DNA of 64,000 bases from Desulfoscipio sp. XC116 (GCF_039851975.1 NZ_CP156660.1:2113035-2177034), one strand, 5' to 3'. Counted from the first letter of the stretch, positions 7,901-16,118 are shown. The notes: generated by a model not told the origin, from the letters alone. Translations and numbers: made by a program.

Positions 7901-7982
7901 GTGGGAGTTTCTATTTTTACTTCAGGTGGGGTAAAGTCCCCATCTGAAGCCCGGATATTCAGCTTTAGCTGAATGAGTTTAC
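7884..7982 (+). repeat. Three-hairpin IS200/IS605 right-end-like repeat, copy 1
   Basis: The copy runs GACTCCCGC... to GAGTTTAC. It folds into three successive hairpins: CTCCCGC/GTGGGAG, CTTCAGGTGGGG/CCCCATCTGAAG and TTCAGC/GCTGAA. Its layout, with GAAGCC before the last hairpin and a TTYAC-like end, resembles right ends of IS200/IS605 elements that encode TnpB omega RNA. No tnpA or tnpB is nearby. It overlaps the 3' end of the FAD oxidoreductase and could also end its transcript. Related copies are at 24843-24942 and 55871-55968. Confidence 0.75.
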
Positions 7983-8060
7983 TTTCGTAAGAACTATATT
8001 TATGCTTCTTGATATATACGGTCAAATTAGCGAATTCAAAAGGGTTAAACCCTTTCCACA

Positions 8061-8489
8061 TTAGGTTAGCGCGCCGCGGTCAATTTTGGGGTCGGTTCGC
8101 CGGTCCAACAGGCTTTGAATCTGGTTGAATACTTGCGGGGCCAGGTCGATAAGCCTGTCCAGCGTTGCATTGCCGTCTACCGGTATCAAGCGTACCTGGC
8201 CGTTGCCCGCCACCAGAAAACCGACGGGTTTCACGGAAACACCGGCCCCGCTGCCACCGCCAAAACCGGGCATTTGTCCTTCGCCGCCCTGGTCCTTTTC
8301 ACCGCCGCCATAATCAAATTCACCGCCGCCCGCACCGAAGCCGCAGGCCACTCTGGATATGGGAATGATTACGCTTCCGTCGGGGGTCTCGACAGGATCT
8401 CCCACCACGGTATTTACATCAACCATCTCTTTAATGCTTTCCATTGCTGTTTTCATAAGACCCTCAATAGGATGCATTTGTTCAGGCAT
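8061..8489 (-). CDS. ytfJ: Spore protein YtfJ (GerW family)
   Basis: Sporulation protein of the GerW family, made in the forespore in Bacillus. The 142-residue product has the family signature: an N-terminal helix (LMKTAMESIKEMVDVNTVVGDP), ISRVACGFGAGGGEF, a Gly-rich low-complexity linker, and SVKPVGFLVAGNGQVRLIPV. AAGGAG precedes the ATG. The gene for a DUF2953 protein lies upstream, as ytfI-ytfJ do in B. subtilis. Confidence 0.93.
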   Translation of the reverse strand: MPEQMHPIEGLMKTAMESIKEMVDVNTVVGDPVETPDGSVIIPISRVACGFGAGGGEFDYGGGEKDQGGEGQMPGFGGGSGAGVSVKPVGFLVAGNGQVRLIPVDGNATLDRLIDLAPQVFNQIQSLLDRRTDPKIDRGALT

Positions 8490-8567
8490 ATATATCCAGC
8501 TCCTTAGTTAATACTGCAACTATTGAATAATGTACCCTGTATTTGCTGCGTTATGCATGCAAGCGAA

Positions 8568-9242
8568 CTATGACTTTTTCCTATTCTTCAGAAAAAGCCA
8601 AGCAGCCATAACGCCGGTAATAATTATATGTACGGGCCGCAGGCTAAACACGCAGTTTATGCGCATGGCCAACAGACGAGCGTTGAAAACCGGTATGACC
8701 TCCAGTTCCGGCTTAGGCATCGGCTTTTGCAGCCGGCGATAAAGATAAGCGATGGTATTACTTTTAACGATCCATAGCAATCCTACCGCCATTCCGGTTT
8801 GGTCCGCCCGGCACATGCCCAATCTGGTGCGCCAGCTAAACCGCTGCAGTTTGGTTGCCGCTAAAATGTAGCGATAGGCCGGCTCTGTGGCACGATAAAT
8901 GTTCATCATCCATTTATACAGATCAATAATCCGGCCGGCGGAAATACTGGCCTTTTCCTCTGCTAAAACGTCACCGGATCGTCCGGCCAATCGAGCTCGC
9001 AGCTTTAACACGGGAGCAAATGAATTGCTGACCAGCTTAACCGAAGACAGCCGCAGCCGTAACTTAAATAAGCCCCACAAAAAGGACAGGCTTACACCGG
9101 TGCCGGGCGTGGAAAGATTCAGTGTCATATTGGGATTTGCGTCATCTTTTTCTTTAAGCTCATAACTGATATACACTGTAACCGGTGCGACCAGCAGCAG
9201 CAATAACAAAATCAGCACCGGTGCAAATATTAAGTACCACAT
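8568..9242 (-). CDS. DUF2953 protein (YtfI-like)
   Basis: Membrane-anchored protein of unknown function that usually accompanies ytfJ in spore formers. The product (224 residues from the ATG at 9242, which follows GAGGTG) begins with a single strong membrane helix, FAPVLILLLLLLVAPVTVYI, then a beta-rich domain and a C-terminal hydrophobic segment (VHIIITGVMAAWLFL) with a basic tail. A role in the spore is inferred only from synteny. The start overlaps a short frame in the same direction. Confidence 0.82.
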   Translation of the reverse strand: MWYLIFAPVLILLLLLLVAPVTVYISYELKEKDDANPNMTLNLSTPGTGVSLSFLWGLFKLRLRLSSVKLVSNSFAPVLKLRARLAGRSGDVLAEEKASISAGRIIDLYKWMMNIYRATEPAYRYILAATKLQRFSWRTRLGMCRADQTGMAVGLLWIVKSNTIAYLYRRLQKPMPKPELEVIPVFNARLLAMRINCVFSLRPVHIIITGVMAAWLFLKNRKKS

Positions 9243-9348
9243 GCTGCACCTCATGCCTTATACTGCCGCCGCCGTCATTAAAATATGCGCCTTTCCTGAC
9301 GCCTTCTTCTCTGCCTTCCTCTCTGATCCACTGTTCTATCCGGATCAT
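9160..9348 (-). CDS. Possible 62-residue protein between trpS and DUF2953
   Basis: An ATG at 9348 has a very good Shine-Dalgarno (GGAGGTGTTGAAG) and opens a frame starting MIRIEQWIREEGREEGVRKG. The frame lies 55 bp after trpS and runs 83 bp into the DUF2953 gene. The EEGREEGVRKG stretch resembles the charged tail of Rpn/PD-(D/E)XK transposase-like proteins, so it may be a remnant. The overlap with a better-supported gene argues against a functional protein. Confidence 0.3.
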   Translation of the reverse strand: MIRIEQWIREEGREEGVRKGAYFNDGGGSIRHEVQHVVLNICTGADFVIAAAGRTGYSVYQL

Positions 9349-9403
9349 CTTCAACACCTCCAGAAGACGTCTTTTGTATGCTTCCGACAGGCATAACGTA
9401 TTT

Positions 9404-10378
9404 CTAATTCTTATTGTAATCAAGACCCACATTGCGGCGAGCCCGCTCCAGGTATACCGCAGCCGCCTGTTTGGCCTTGCGGGCACCTTTTTGCATAGTT
9501 TCCAATACATATTGTCTATCTTCAGCCAGTCTATCTCTTTCTTTTTTATAGGGGGCGAAGTAATCACGAATCACTTCGAACAGTTCCTTTTTGATATCCC
9601 CGTATCGCAGACCCGGTGTTATAAACCTTTTTTTAAGATCGGCCTTGCCTTTTTCATCCAGAAATAAAACATATAAGTCAAAGAGTATATTGCCTTCGGC
9701 AGCCTTGGGCTCATCCACCGGCGTGGAATCGGTTTTTATGCTCATGACTTTTTTCCGCAGCGCCTTTTCATCGGCAAATATCTCTATGGTATTGCCATAG
9801 GATTTGGACATTTTTTGGCCGTCGGTACCCGGTACAGTAGCAAAGTCCTCTTCAATGTCGGGCTCGGGCACCACGAATGTATCCCCGTAGGTACTATTAA
9901 ACTTTATTGCCACATCCCTGGCCACCTCCAGGTGCTGTTTCTGGTCTTTGCCCACGGGTACCCTTTCGCTCCCGTACAGCAGTATATCGGCAGCCATCAG
10001 CACCGGGTAAGAAAATAAACCGTGACTGGCCGGGATACCCTTGGCGGTTTTGTCCTTGAAGGAATGGCAGCGTTCCAGCAATCCCATGCCGGTAATATTG
10101 GACAACAGCCAGGTTAGTTCCGTAACTTCCGGCACATCCGACTGGACCCAGAACACAGCTTTGTCGGGGTCAAGACCCAGAGCCAGAAAATCACAGGCCG
10201 CGTCAAAGGTTTGTTCCCTTAAACGGTTCGCATCAAAAACAGAAGTCAGAGCATGGTAATTTACCAGAAAGCAAAACAGCTCATTGTTCTGCTGGTAATT
10301 AACCATTCTGCTCATCATACCGAAATAGTTGCCCAAGTGCAGGGCACCCGAAGGCTGAATACCGGAAAGAATGCGCAT
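9404..10378 (-). CDS. trpS: Tryptophanyl-tRNA synthetase
   Basis: Charges tRNA-Trp. The 324-residue class I enzyme has the HIGH-type motif (GALHLGNYFG, residues 11-20) and the KMSKS loop (GQKMSKSYGN), with the anticodon-binding helical domain at the C-terminus. Length is normal for the bacterial enzyme. AAAGGAG precedes the ATG. The 125 bp upstream contain no T-box leader that I can recognise. Confidence 0.96.
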   Translation of the reverse strand: MRILSGIQPSGALHLGNYFGMMSRMVNYQQNNELFCFLVNYHALTSVFDANRLREQTFDAACDFLALGLDPDKAVFWVQSDVPEVTELTWLLSNITGMGLLERCHSFKDKTAKGIPASHGLFSYPVLMAADILLYGSERVPVGKDQKQHLEVARDVAIKFNSTYGDTFVVPEPDIEEDFATVPGTDGQKMSKSYGNTIEIFADEKALRKKVMSIKTDSTPVDEPKAAEGNILFDLYVLFLDEKGKADLKKRFITPGLRYGDIKKELFEVIRDYFAPYKKERDRLAEDRQYVLETMQKGARKAKQAAAVYLERARRNVGLDYNKN

Positions 10379-10503
10379 GATAAATCTCCTTTACTTTATA
10401 AGTATGGTTAGTGAACCGGGCAATGAATACGCAAATATATTTACCGCTGCGGCCTGTCTATTGCTAAGTTGCACGGGTAATATTAGTAAATCGGCAGGTC
10501 AAA

Positions 10504-11130
10504 TTAGATTATTTCACTTATCTTTAAAAACATATCTACCACAAAGCTAACCACAGGCCATAATACCTTGCCCAGTACTCCGGTAAAAAGCAGTATCAGC
10601 AATATTATAGTGCCGTATGTCTCCATACCGTAAATAAAATGGGATTGCCGGGGAAACAGCCCGGCCAATATTTTAGACCCGTCCAATGGCGGCACGGGTA
10701 TCAGATTAAAAAAGGCCAGTATCACGTTGATCTGCAGAGTCAGATATAATATGTAATAAACATATTCGGCAAACGGTACCAGCCGGAGAAGTCCCACGCC
10801 TAACAATATGGAAGCCGCCAGCGCCATCACCAGGTTGGCGGCGGGGCCGGCCAACGAAACCAGCAGCATGCCCCGGGCCGGGTCGCCCCGTAAGTTGTAC
10901 GGGTTGACCGGAACCGGCTTGGCCCAACCGAACTTGAACAGTATCAGCATTAGAAAACCAACCGGGTCAATGTGGGCCAGGGGGTTAAGGGTCAGCCGTC
11001 CCTGATGCCGGGCGGTATGGTCGCCTAACCGATCGGCCATCCACCCGTGGGCGAATTCATGAAATGTGAGGCCAATTAATATAGCCGGCAGCAAAAGCAG
11101 CAGCTCGGCCAAGCTGGGTAAATCTAACAT
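10504..11130 (-). CDS. Site-2 protease family (M50) membrane metalloprotease
   Basis: Intramembrane zinc protease of the small S2P subfamily. In the 208-residue product the HExxH motif is in GLTFHEFAHGWMADRLGD (about residues 20-37), the third zinc ligand in NLIPVPPLDGSKILAGL, and hydrophobic helices cover the rest. The stop codon of the long nucleotidyltransferase gene and this ATG are directly adjacent (TAAATG), so they are one operon. Its substrate is unknown; gene pairing with a tRNA nucleotidyltransferase is common in Firmicutes. Confidence 0.9.
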   Translation of the reverse strand: MLDLPSLAELLLLLPAILIGLTFHEFAHGWMADRLGDHTARHQGRLTLNPLAHIDPVGFLMLILFKFGWAKPVPVNPYNLRGDPARGMLLVSLAGPAANLVMALAASILLGVGLLRLVPFAEYVYYILYLTLQINVILAFFNLIPVPPLDGSKILAGLFPRQSHFIYGMETYGTIILLILLFTGVLGKVLWPVVSFVVDMFLKISEII

Positions 11131-13770
11131 TTACTCGCTCCTTTTAGTCACCCGGGCCAGATAATCCCGCACAAAGGCTTGTTCTTCCTCCTCCGTGCAC
11201 AAATTGCCGTCCAGCCGCTCCCGCCACAGCGCATCCAATGCTTCGCGGTAAACCGGCCCGGGACGATAGCCCAGGTGTTTAATATATTTTCCGTTGATTC
11301 TAGGTTTGCTATCCCTAATTATATTGAGCAGCTGTTTGAAACGTTCCTTTAACTCTTCTTCTTCCAAAATGGCCAGCAGCATGGGGTAGCTTTCCCTGGG
11401 CATCTGCAGCAGCACCTTGGCCAATTGACTGACTTTGACATGCTGCGGCGCTTTCCAGATTAAAGCTACAGCCCGGCTCCAGCCATCCAGAGCGGCCAGC
11501 ACCTTTTCAGTCTGCCTTTTACTGACACCGTATTTAGCACAGTTATCCCGGGCTGCCGCCGCATCCGACCAGTGTAAAACAGCTATTAAATAAACCAACC
11601 ACCGGGAATTGGGCACCGCCATCCCCCAGTCGCCGATTTGCTGCATAGCACGGGGTAATTCTTTCAGCACGGGTTCAACCTCCCAGTAATTAACCCGGGG
11701 GAATATATATGGCCAAACCGCCAGCTCTTCCATGCGCCCCAGCATGCTGCCGGCCTCGGGCTCCAGCAGTATATGCTTGAGCTCATCCCAAAGCCGTTCA
11801 TTGCTGACCTTGGCCAGCACACCCCGGCGCACCGTTTCCTTTAAATACTTAAGTGTCTGCGGCTCGATTTTAAAGCCGTACCGCTGCTCAAACCGAATGG
11901 CCCGCAGTATTCTGGTGGGATCTTCAATAAAGCTTAAATTATGCAGCACTCTGACAGTATGATACTGCAAGTCGTCCCGGCCCTCAAAAAAATCTACCAA
12001 GTCGCCGAAGCTGCTTTCATTTAACGCCACAGCCATAGCATTAATGGTAAAATCACGCCGGTATAAATCCTGGTGCAGCGTAGAGCTTTCCACCTGGGGC
12101 AGTGCCGCCGGATAAGCGTAAAACTCAACCCGGGCCGTGGCAACATCTATTTTAAAATCATCGGAAAAGACCACTTCCGCTGTTCCGAACTTATGGTGCT
12201 GCCTAACCCGGACATCATAGACTTTACCCAGCTCTTGAGCCAGCAGTATACCGTCTCCCTCCACCACCAAATCCACATCCAGGCTTTCATGACCCAATAA
12301 AACGTCACGCACCAGCCCTCCGGCCGCATAAATATTATAACCCATACTATCCGCAATTTGACCGGCTTGCTTCAAAATATTCCGCACGGCGGAGGACAAG
12401 GTCCGCTCCAGCACCCAGCCGATATTGCGTTTGGACAGTCCCTCCTGCGCGCCGTGATTATAAACTACCCGGTGCCTTGCCTGTACTTCCCCGTGCAAAG
12501 TACGCAATATATCGGTGCGCGAAACAATACCTAATATTTTACCATCTTCCACCACGGGCACCCGGCCAATGTCGTGGTTAATCATTAATTCCTGCAGCTC
12601 GGATACAGGCATATCGGGCGGTACCGATACAACCCTGACGGTCATAAAGCCCTTTACCGGTGCATGCCCCAGACCGTGGTGGTTGGCCTTTTCCACATCC
12701 CGGCGGGAAATAACGCCGGTTAGCTTTTCACCCTTGACCACGGGCAAACCGGTATGACCGTAACGCAGCATAATCTGTCCCGCCTCGGCAATGCTCATTT
12801 CCGGGGCCACGGTTTTTACCGGCGCAGACATAATATCCGCGGCACAAACGGGCGGCTGTATTTTATGGTAAATAACGTCCAGCAGCTCCCAGGCCACGTC
12901 GTCAAGCACACCGTTTTTCACGGTAGCCGAGGCGGCTGCGGCATGTCCGCCCCCACCGAAGTGCTTTAATACCTCCGCCACATTGGCCTGGGGTATACTG
13001 CTCCGGCCTACGATATGCACCCGGTCCTCCATTTCAGCCAGCACAAAAACCACGTCCAGACGTTCGATCTCAGAAATGGTGTGTGCTATCAGAGCCAGGC
13101 CGACCACGAATTCCGCCGTTTCAGCCTTGGCTATCAGCACCTTGGCACCGTTTATCTGGTGCCGCTCTGCATTTACCAGCAAATCTTTGAGCAACGCTTT
13201 TTGTTCATCGGTCATGGGCCGGCCCAAAAAATCCGCCACCACTGCCAGATTGGCTCCCTTTTGCAGCAAGTAGGAAACAGCATCCACATCCCGGTGTGTA
13301 GTGCTGGTAAATACAAGTGAACCGGTATCACTATATATGCCCAGACAAAAGATAGTGGCTTCCAGGGAGGTAAGCGGCAAATCCGCCTGCCTGATTTTTT
13401 CCACCAGCAGAGTAACCGCCGCCCCTACCATATCCACTATCTCCACGGAACCCCGCACGTCGCCGTCCACCCAGGGGTGATGGTCATAAATATGCACATC
13501 CACCCCCGATTGATTTAAAATATCACTTATTTTGCCCACCCGGCGGCGGCTTTTGGTATCCACCAGTATAACGCGCTTAACTTGCTCTAAATCAACCTGC
13601 TTAATAGTATAAATATTTAAAGTGTCCTTGTGAAGTGACATAAATTCTTCCACATTACGAGACATTTTGCCCGGCAAAACCAACCTGGCATCGGGATACA
13701 GTTTTTGTGCCGCCACCATGGCCGCCAGCCCGTCCATATCTGTATTGGTGTGGGTTGTAATAATCTCCAC
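11131..13770 (-). CDS. DHH phosphoesterase-CBS-tRNA nucleotidyltransferase fusion
   Basis: An 879-residue three-part protein. Residues 1-300 form a DHH/DHHA1 phosphoesterase (HTNTDMDG, VDTKS, YDHHPW, GGGGHAAAAS). Two CBS domains follow (about 315-430, MSAPVKTV and FMTVRVVSVPP). The rest is a class II poly(A) polymerase/CCA-adding head (AAGGLVRDVLLG, DVDLVVEGDG, RRDFTINAMA) with its helical tail. It probably adds A or CCA to tRNA 3' ends; the DHH part may act on short RNAs or dinucleotides. Starts with GTG 7 nt after GGAGG. Its promoter region has a TATAAT box near 13830. Confidence 0.92.
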   Translation of the reverse strand: MEIITTHTNTDMDGLAAMVAAQKLYPDARLVLPGKMSRNVEEFMSLHKDTLNIYTIKQVDLEQVKRVILVDTKSRRRVGKISDILNQSGVDVHIYDHHPWVDGDVRGSVEIVDMVGAAVTLLVEKIRQADLPLTSLEATIFCLGIYSDTGSLVFTSTTHRDVDAVSYLLQKGANLAVVADFLGRPMTDEQKALLKDLLVNAERHQINGAKVLIAKAETAEFVVGLALIAHTISEIERLDVVFVLAEMEDRVHIVGRSSIPQANVAEVLKHFGGGGHAAAASATVKNGVLDDVAWELLDVIYHKIQPPVCAADIMSAPVKTVAPEMSIAEAGQIMLRYGHTGLPVVKGEKLTGVISRRDVEKANHHGLGHAPVKGFMTVRVVSVPPDMPVSELQELMINHDIGRVPVVEDGKILGIVSRTDILRTLHGEVQARHRVVYNHGAQEGLSKRNIGWVLERTLSSAVRNILKQAGQIADSMGYNIYAAGGLVRDVLLGHESLDVDLVVEGDGILLAQELGKVYDVRVRQHHKFGTAEVVFSDDFKIDVATARVEFYAYPAALPQVESSTLHQDLYRRDFTINAMAVALNESSFGDLVDFFEGRDDLQYHTVRVLHNLSFIEDPTRILRAIRFEQRYGFKIEPQTLKYLKETVRRGVLAKVSNERLWDELKHILLEPEAGSMLGRMEELAVWPYIFPRVNYWEVEPVLKELPRAMQQIGDWGMAVPNSRWLVYLIAVLHWSDAAAARDNCAKYGVSKRQTEKVLAALDGWSRAVALIWKAPQHVKVSQLAKVLLQMPRESYPMLLAILEEEELKERFKQLLNIIRDSKPRINGKYIKHLGYRPGPVYREALDALWRERLDGNLCTEEEEQAFVRDYLARVTKRSE

Positions 13771-13856
13771 TTGTTTGCCTCCGTGTATTATTACTTAAAC
13801 TGTATTTATTTTCTACATTAGCTTAATATTATATCATATTTACCGGTCGGATGCGT

Positions 13857-13902
13857 AAAAAAACGTGTTCCGAATTGCCTAAAAAGCCCTTCGGAGCACG
13901 TT
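13857..13902 (-). terminator. Rho-independent terminator after lysA
   Basis: On the minus strand ACGTGCTCCGAA and TTCGGAACACGT form a 12-bp stem (one G-T pair) around a 15-nt loop, followed by TTTTTTT. It lies between the lysA stop at 14200 and the start of the DHH-CBS-nucleotidyltransferase gene and would end the lysA transcript. Confidence 0.8.
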
Positions 13903-13979
13903 ATCATCATTAATGCTCTACCCTGAAAAAAGCTCGGGGTTCTTTTCTTCCGTATGCTTTCAACTATTATTGCGGGCAA

Positions 13980-14089
13980 CCGTTATTGCAAGCGTAAGCA
14001 AAGCAATCCCAAACTCCAAAGCGGATCGCCAAAGAAATGCGGGCTGTAAAACGAAGATTGCTTCGTCGCTTCGCTCCTCGCAATAACGG
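13980..14089. repeat. 110-bp palindromic element with CCGTTATTGC inverted ends
   Basis: The element begins CCGTTATTGC and ends GCAATAACGG, a perfect 10-bp inverted repeat, with further paired blocks inside (AGCAAAGCAATC and GATTGCTTCGTCGCTTCGCT). Read on the minus strand it encodes CEERSDEAI, a tell-tale peptide of a repeat found in many bacterial genomes, so the 77-codon frame across it is not a gene. It fills most of the 429-bp gap between lysA and the nucleotidyltransferase fusion. A related partial copy is at 25501-25570. Confidence 0.7.
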
Positions 14090-14199
14090 GATCTTAATGC
14101 ACAGTTATATTCATTGCCATAACGAGATTTTAAGCAGCACAGGTTGTATTCATAGCAATGACAAGCTGCACCGCCGCGCCAGCATAGCCGCAATGAGTG

Positions 14200-15546
14200 T
14201 CAGCGCCCGGCACCGGCTATTTTAGCCACCCGGCCCTCGTTAAACCGCTCCGGCACCACATCGTTTCTAATTAAATCGTCATAAGTTTCCCTGGCCACAA
14301 TGATGTCCGCCGCACCGTCTTTAACCAGCACCATGGCCGGGCGGGGTAAACGGTTATAGTTCATGGACATGGAATAGTTATAAGCTCCGGTGGAAGAAAC
14401 CGCCAGAATATCGCCGGGTGCGGGAGCAGGCAAATCAATATCCCAAATCAGCATATCGCCCGATTCGCAGCATTTTCCGGCTATGGACACCATCTCCTGC
14501 GGCTGCTGGGCCGCCCGGTTGGCCAGCAATGCTTCATAGCGGGACTGGTACAATGCCGGTCTGGGGTTGTCACCCATACCGCCGTCCACCGCCACGTACG
14601 TGCGAATACCGGGTATACTTTTCACCGCTCCCACCGTGTACAGCGTTGTCCCGGCGGGACCGCTGACGGACCGACCGGGCTCCACCAACACCTTGGGGGC
14701 CGCCAAACCATATTGGGGGGCTAGATTTTTCACCGCCTGCGCCAGCGTGTCGGCGAATTTGCTCACCGATTGAGGCTCATCTGCCGCGGTATAATAAATA
14801 CCCATACCACCGCCGAAATTCATTTCTTCGGGCTGCCAGCCGGTTTCCCTGCGCACCTCGGCGGCAAAGCCAAGCATTACTTCAGCAGCATGGGCATATG
14901 ACTGCAGCTCAAATATTTGCGAGCCGATATGGCAGTGCAGCCCGGTGAGCCGGATATGCTCCAGGGCCAGTGCCCGCTTGATTATTTCCATGGCCTGGCC
15001 GTTTTCTATGACCATGCCGAATTTACTGTCAATTTGCCCTGTTTTGATATACTCATGAGTATGCGCTTCCACCCCGGGAGTCAGACGCAGCATAATTTTA
15101 GCCTGAACGCCGGCCTCGCCGGCCAGCCGGTCAAGCATTTGCAGTTCATGCGGGTTATCCACCATTACCCGGCCCACCTTGTAATCCAAAGCTAATTTTA
15201 ACTCGGCAGCCGATTTATTGTTACCGTGAAAATAAACCCGCTCCATGGGAAAACGCGCTTTTTTAGCGGTATATAGCTCACCGCCCGATACCACATCCAG
15301 GCTCAAGCCTTCCTCATCTACCATGCGGCAAACAGCCAATGTAAGTAATGTTTTAGCGGCATATAACACCACACCGTCATATTTTTCAGTGAAAGCCCGG
15401 TAATAGCGGCGACAGTTTTGCCGGAAATATTGCTCATCCAGCACATATAAAGGTGTGCCGAAATTCTCGGCCAGCTCCACGGTATCACAGCCGCCTATCT
15501 CCAAGTGCCCCTTATCGTTAATTTGCATTGTGCCCTGCAGCTTCAT
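14200..15546 (-). CDS. lysA: Diaminopimelate decarboxylase
   Basis: Last step of lysine biosynthesis, PLP-dependent decarboxylation of meso-diaminopimelate. The start is the ATG at 15546 after GGGGGAAATTTG, giving 448 residues. YAAKTLLT carries the PLP lysine, GLHCHIGSQI and EMNFGGGMGIYY are barrel motifs, EPGRSVSGPAG binds PLP phosphate, and CESGDML contributes the second-subunit Cys. The final residues (IAGAGR) and the stop are encoded by a GGTGCCGGGCGCTGA repeat motif. A lysine riboswitch lies in its leader. In B. subtilis lysA also follows the spoVA operon. Confidence 0.97.
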   Translation of the reverse strand: MKLQGTMQINDKGHLEIGGCDTVELAENFGTPLYVLDEQYFRQNCRRYYRAFTEKYDGVVLYAAKTLLTLAVCRMVDEEGLSLDVVSGGELYTAKKARFPMERVYFHGNNKSAAELKLALDYKVGRVMVDNPHELQMLDRLAGEAGVQAKIMLRLTPGVEAHTHEYIKTGQIDSKFGMVIENGQAMEIIKRALALEHIRLTGLHCHIGSQIFELQSYAHAAEVMLGFAAEVRRETGWQPEEMNFGGGMGIYYTAADEPQSVSKFADTLAQAVKNLAPQYGLAAPKVLVEPGRSVSGPAGTTLYTVGAVKSIPGIRTYVAVDGGMGDNPRPALYQSRYEALLANRAAQQPQEMVSIAGKCCESGDMLIWDIDLPAPAPGDILAVSSTGAYNYSMSMNYNRLPRPAMVLVKDGAADIIVARETYDDLIRNDVVPERFNEGRVAKIAGAGR

Positions 15547-15689
15547 CAAATTTCCCCCGTTCAGTTCAGAAATAATTAAACCCCCTTCCACGCGGAGTGA
15601 AAGAAGGCCATATATGCATACCGACTCTTTCCGTTTCTCCGGTGATATAGCTCTCCACCCAAACCGGCAAACACAACACGCGCTCATCC

Positions 15690-15885
15690 GGCAACGCCAT
15701 CATAAGCGCCTGCGGGTGACAGTCCGGCACTTGTTCAATGCCGAACCAGCCCGGTGTTACGGAAATAAAACCGGACTTCGGCGGCTTGCCCTTTCACCCC
15801 GGCTCATCGGATTCCCGCTCCTCACCGTCGGTTACTATTGCAAACCGCGCCTCTACACCTCCCAGCGGAGATGAGGTCTATTTAT
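15690..15885 (-). promoter_or_regulatory. Lysine riboswitch (L box) upstream of lysA
   Basis: The minus-strand leader carries the conserved L-box blocks in order: GTAGAGGCGCGG (about 15845-15856), AATAGTAACC, GATGAGCCGGGGTGAAAGG with CGCCGAAG, and GGGCTGG...ACTGTCACC near 15712-15750. Spacing and order match the lysine riboswitch, which lowers lysA expression when lysine is bound. A possible expression platform follows at about 15585-15615, where CCTT...CAC and GTGGAAGG can pair before TTTAATTATTT, although the stem is imperfect. Confidence 0.85.
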
Positions 15886-15893
15886 TTGTGCAC

Positions 15894-15923
15894 ATTTTAA
15901 CACGGTTTAATCAACTAAGTCAA
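15894..15923 (-). promoter_or_regulatory. Predicted sigma-A promoter of lysA
   Basis: Minus strand TTGACT (15918-15923) and TAAAAT (15894-15899), 18 nt apart. Transcription would begin about 15887, immediately before the lysine riboswitch. Confidence 0.55.
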
Positions 15924-15937
15924 TTGGGTATGTTTTA

Positions 15938-15961
15938 GGCGGCAAAGATAGCTTTGCCGCC
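15938..15961. other. Perfect 10-bp hairpin between trpB2 and lysA
   Basis: GGCGGCAAAG and CTTTGCCGCC pair perfectly around a 4-nt loop. No T-run follows on either strand, so it is at best a weak terminator of the trpB2 transcript; it also lies just upstream of the lysA -35 box. The remaining sequence up to trpB2 (15962-16118) holds GTTGAAA repeats and a GGTGCCAGGCACC palindrome. Confidence 0.5.
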
Positions 15962-16118
15962 TGGTAATAGCAGTATAACATGATTAAGTTTAAACAGTCA
16001 CCGGCATCAACTTTGAAAAGACAATCTTGCAATCTTTCAACATCGGTGCCAGGCACCGGTAGCGACGATAACGACAATCTTTCAACTTTTTCAACGCCCG
16101 GCACCAAAGGTGGTGCGC

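Noticed and set aside
7717-8061. 114-codon minus-strand frame across the end of the FAD oxidoreductase and repeat copy 1
   Set aside because: It is antisense to the oxidoreductase and the hairpin repeat, and has no ribosome-binding site; the AAAGGGTT/AACCCTTT palindrome at its start is probably structural.
9349-9567. Upstream extension of the 62-codon frame into trpS
   Set aside because: This part is the alternative frame of the trpS C-terminus; only the part from 9348 has a ribosome-binding site.
10379-10503. T-box leader before trpS
   Set aside because: The gap is only 125 bp and has no AGGGTGG-type T-box sequence or antiterminator.
13960-14193. 77-codon minus-strand frame containing CEERSDEAI
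   Set aside because: It lies across the palindromic repeat element; the peptide is a known translation artefact of that repeat and there is no ribosome-binding site.
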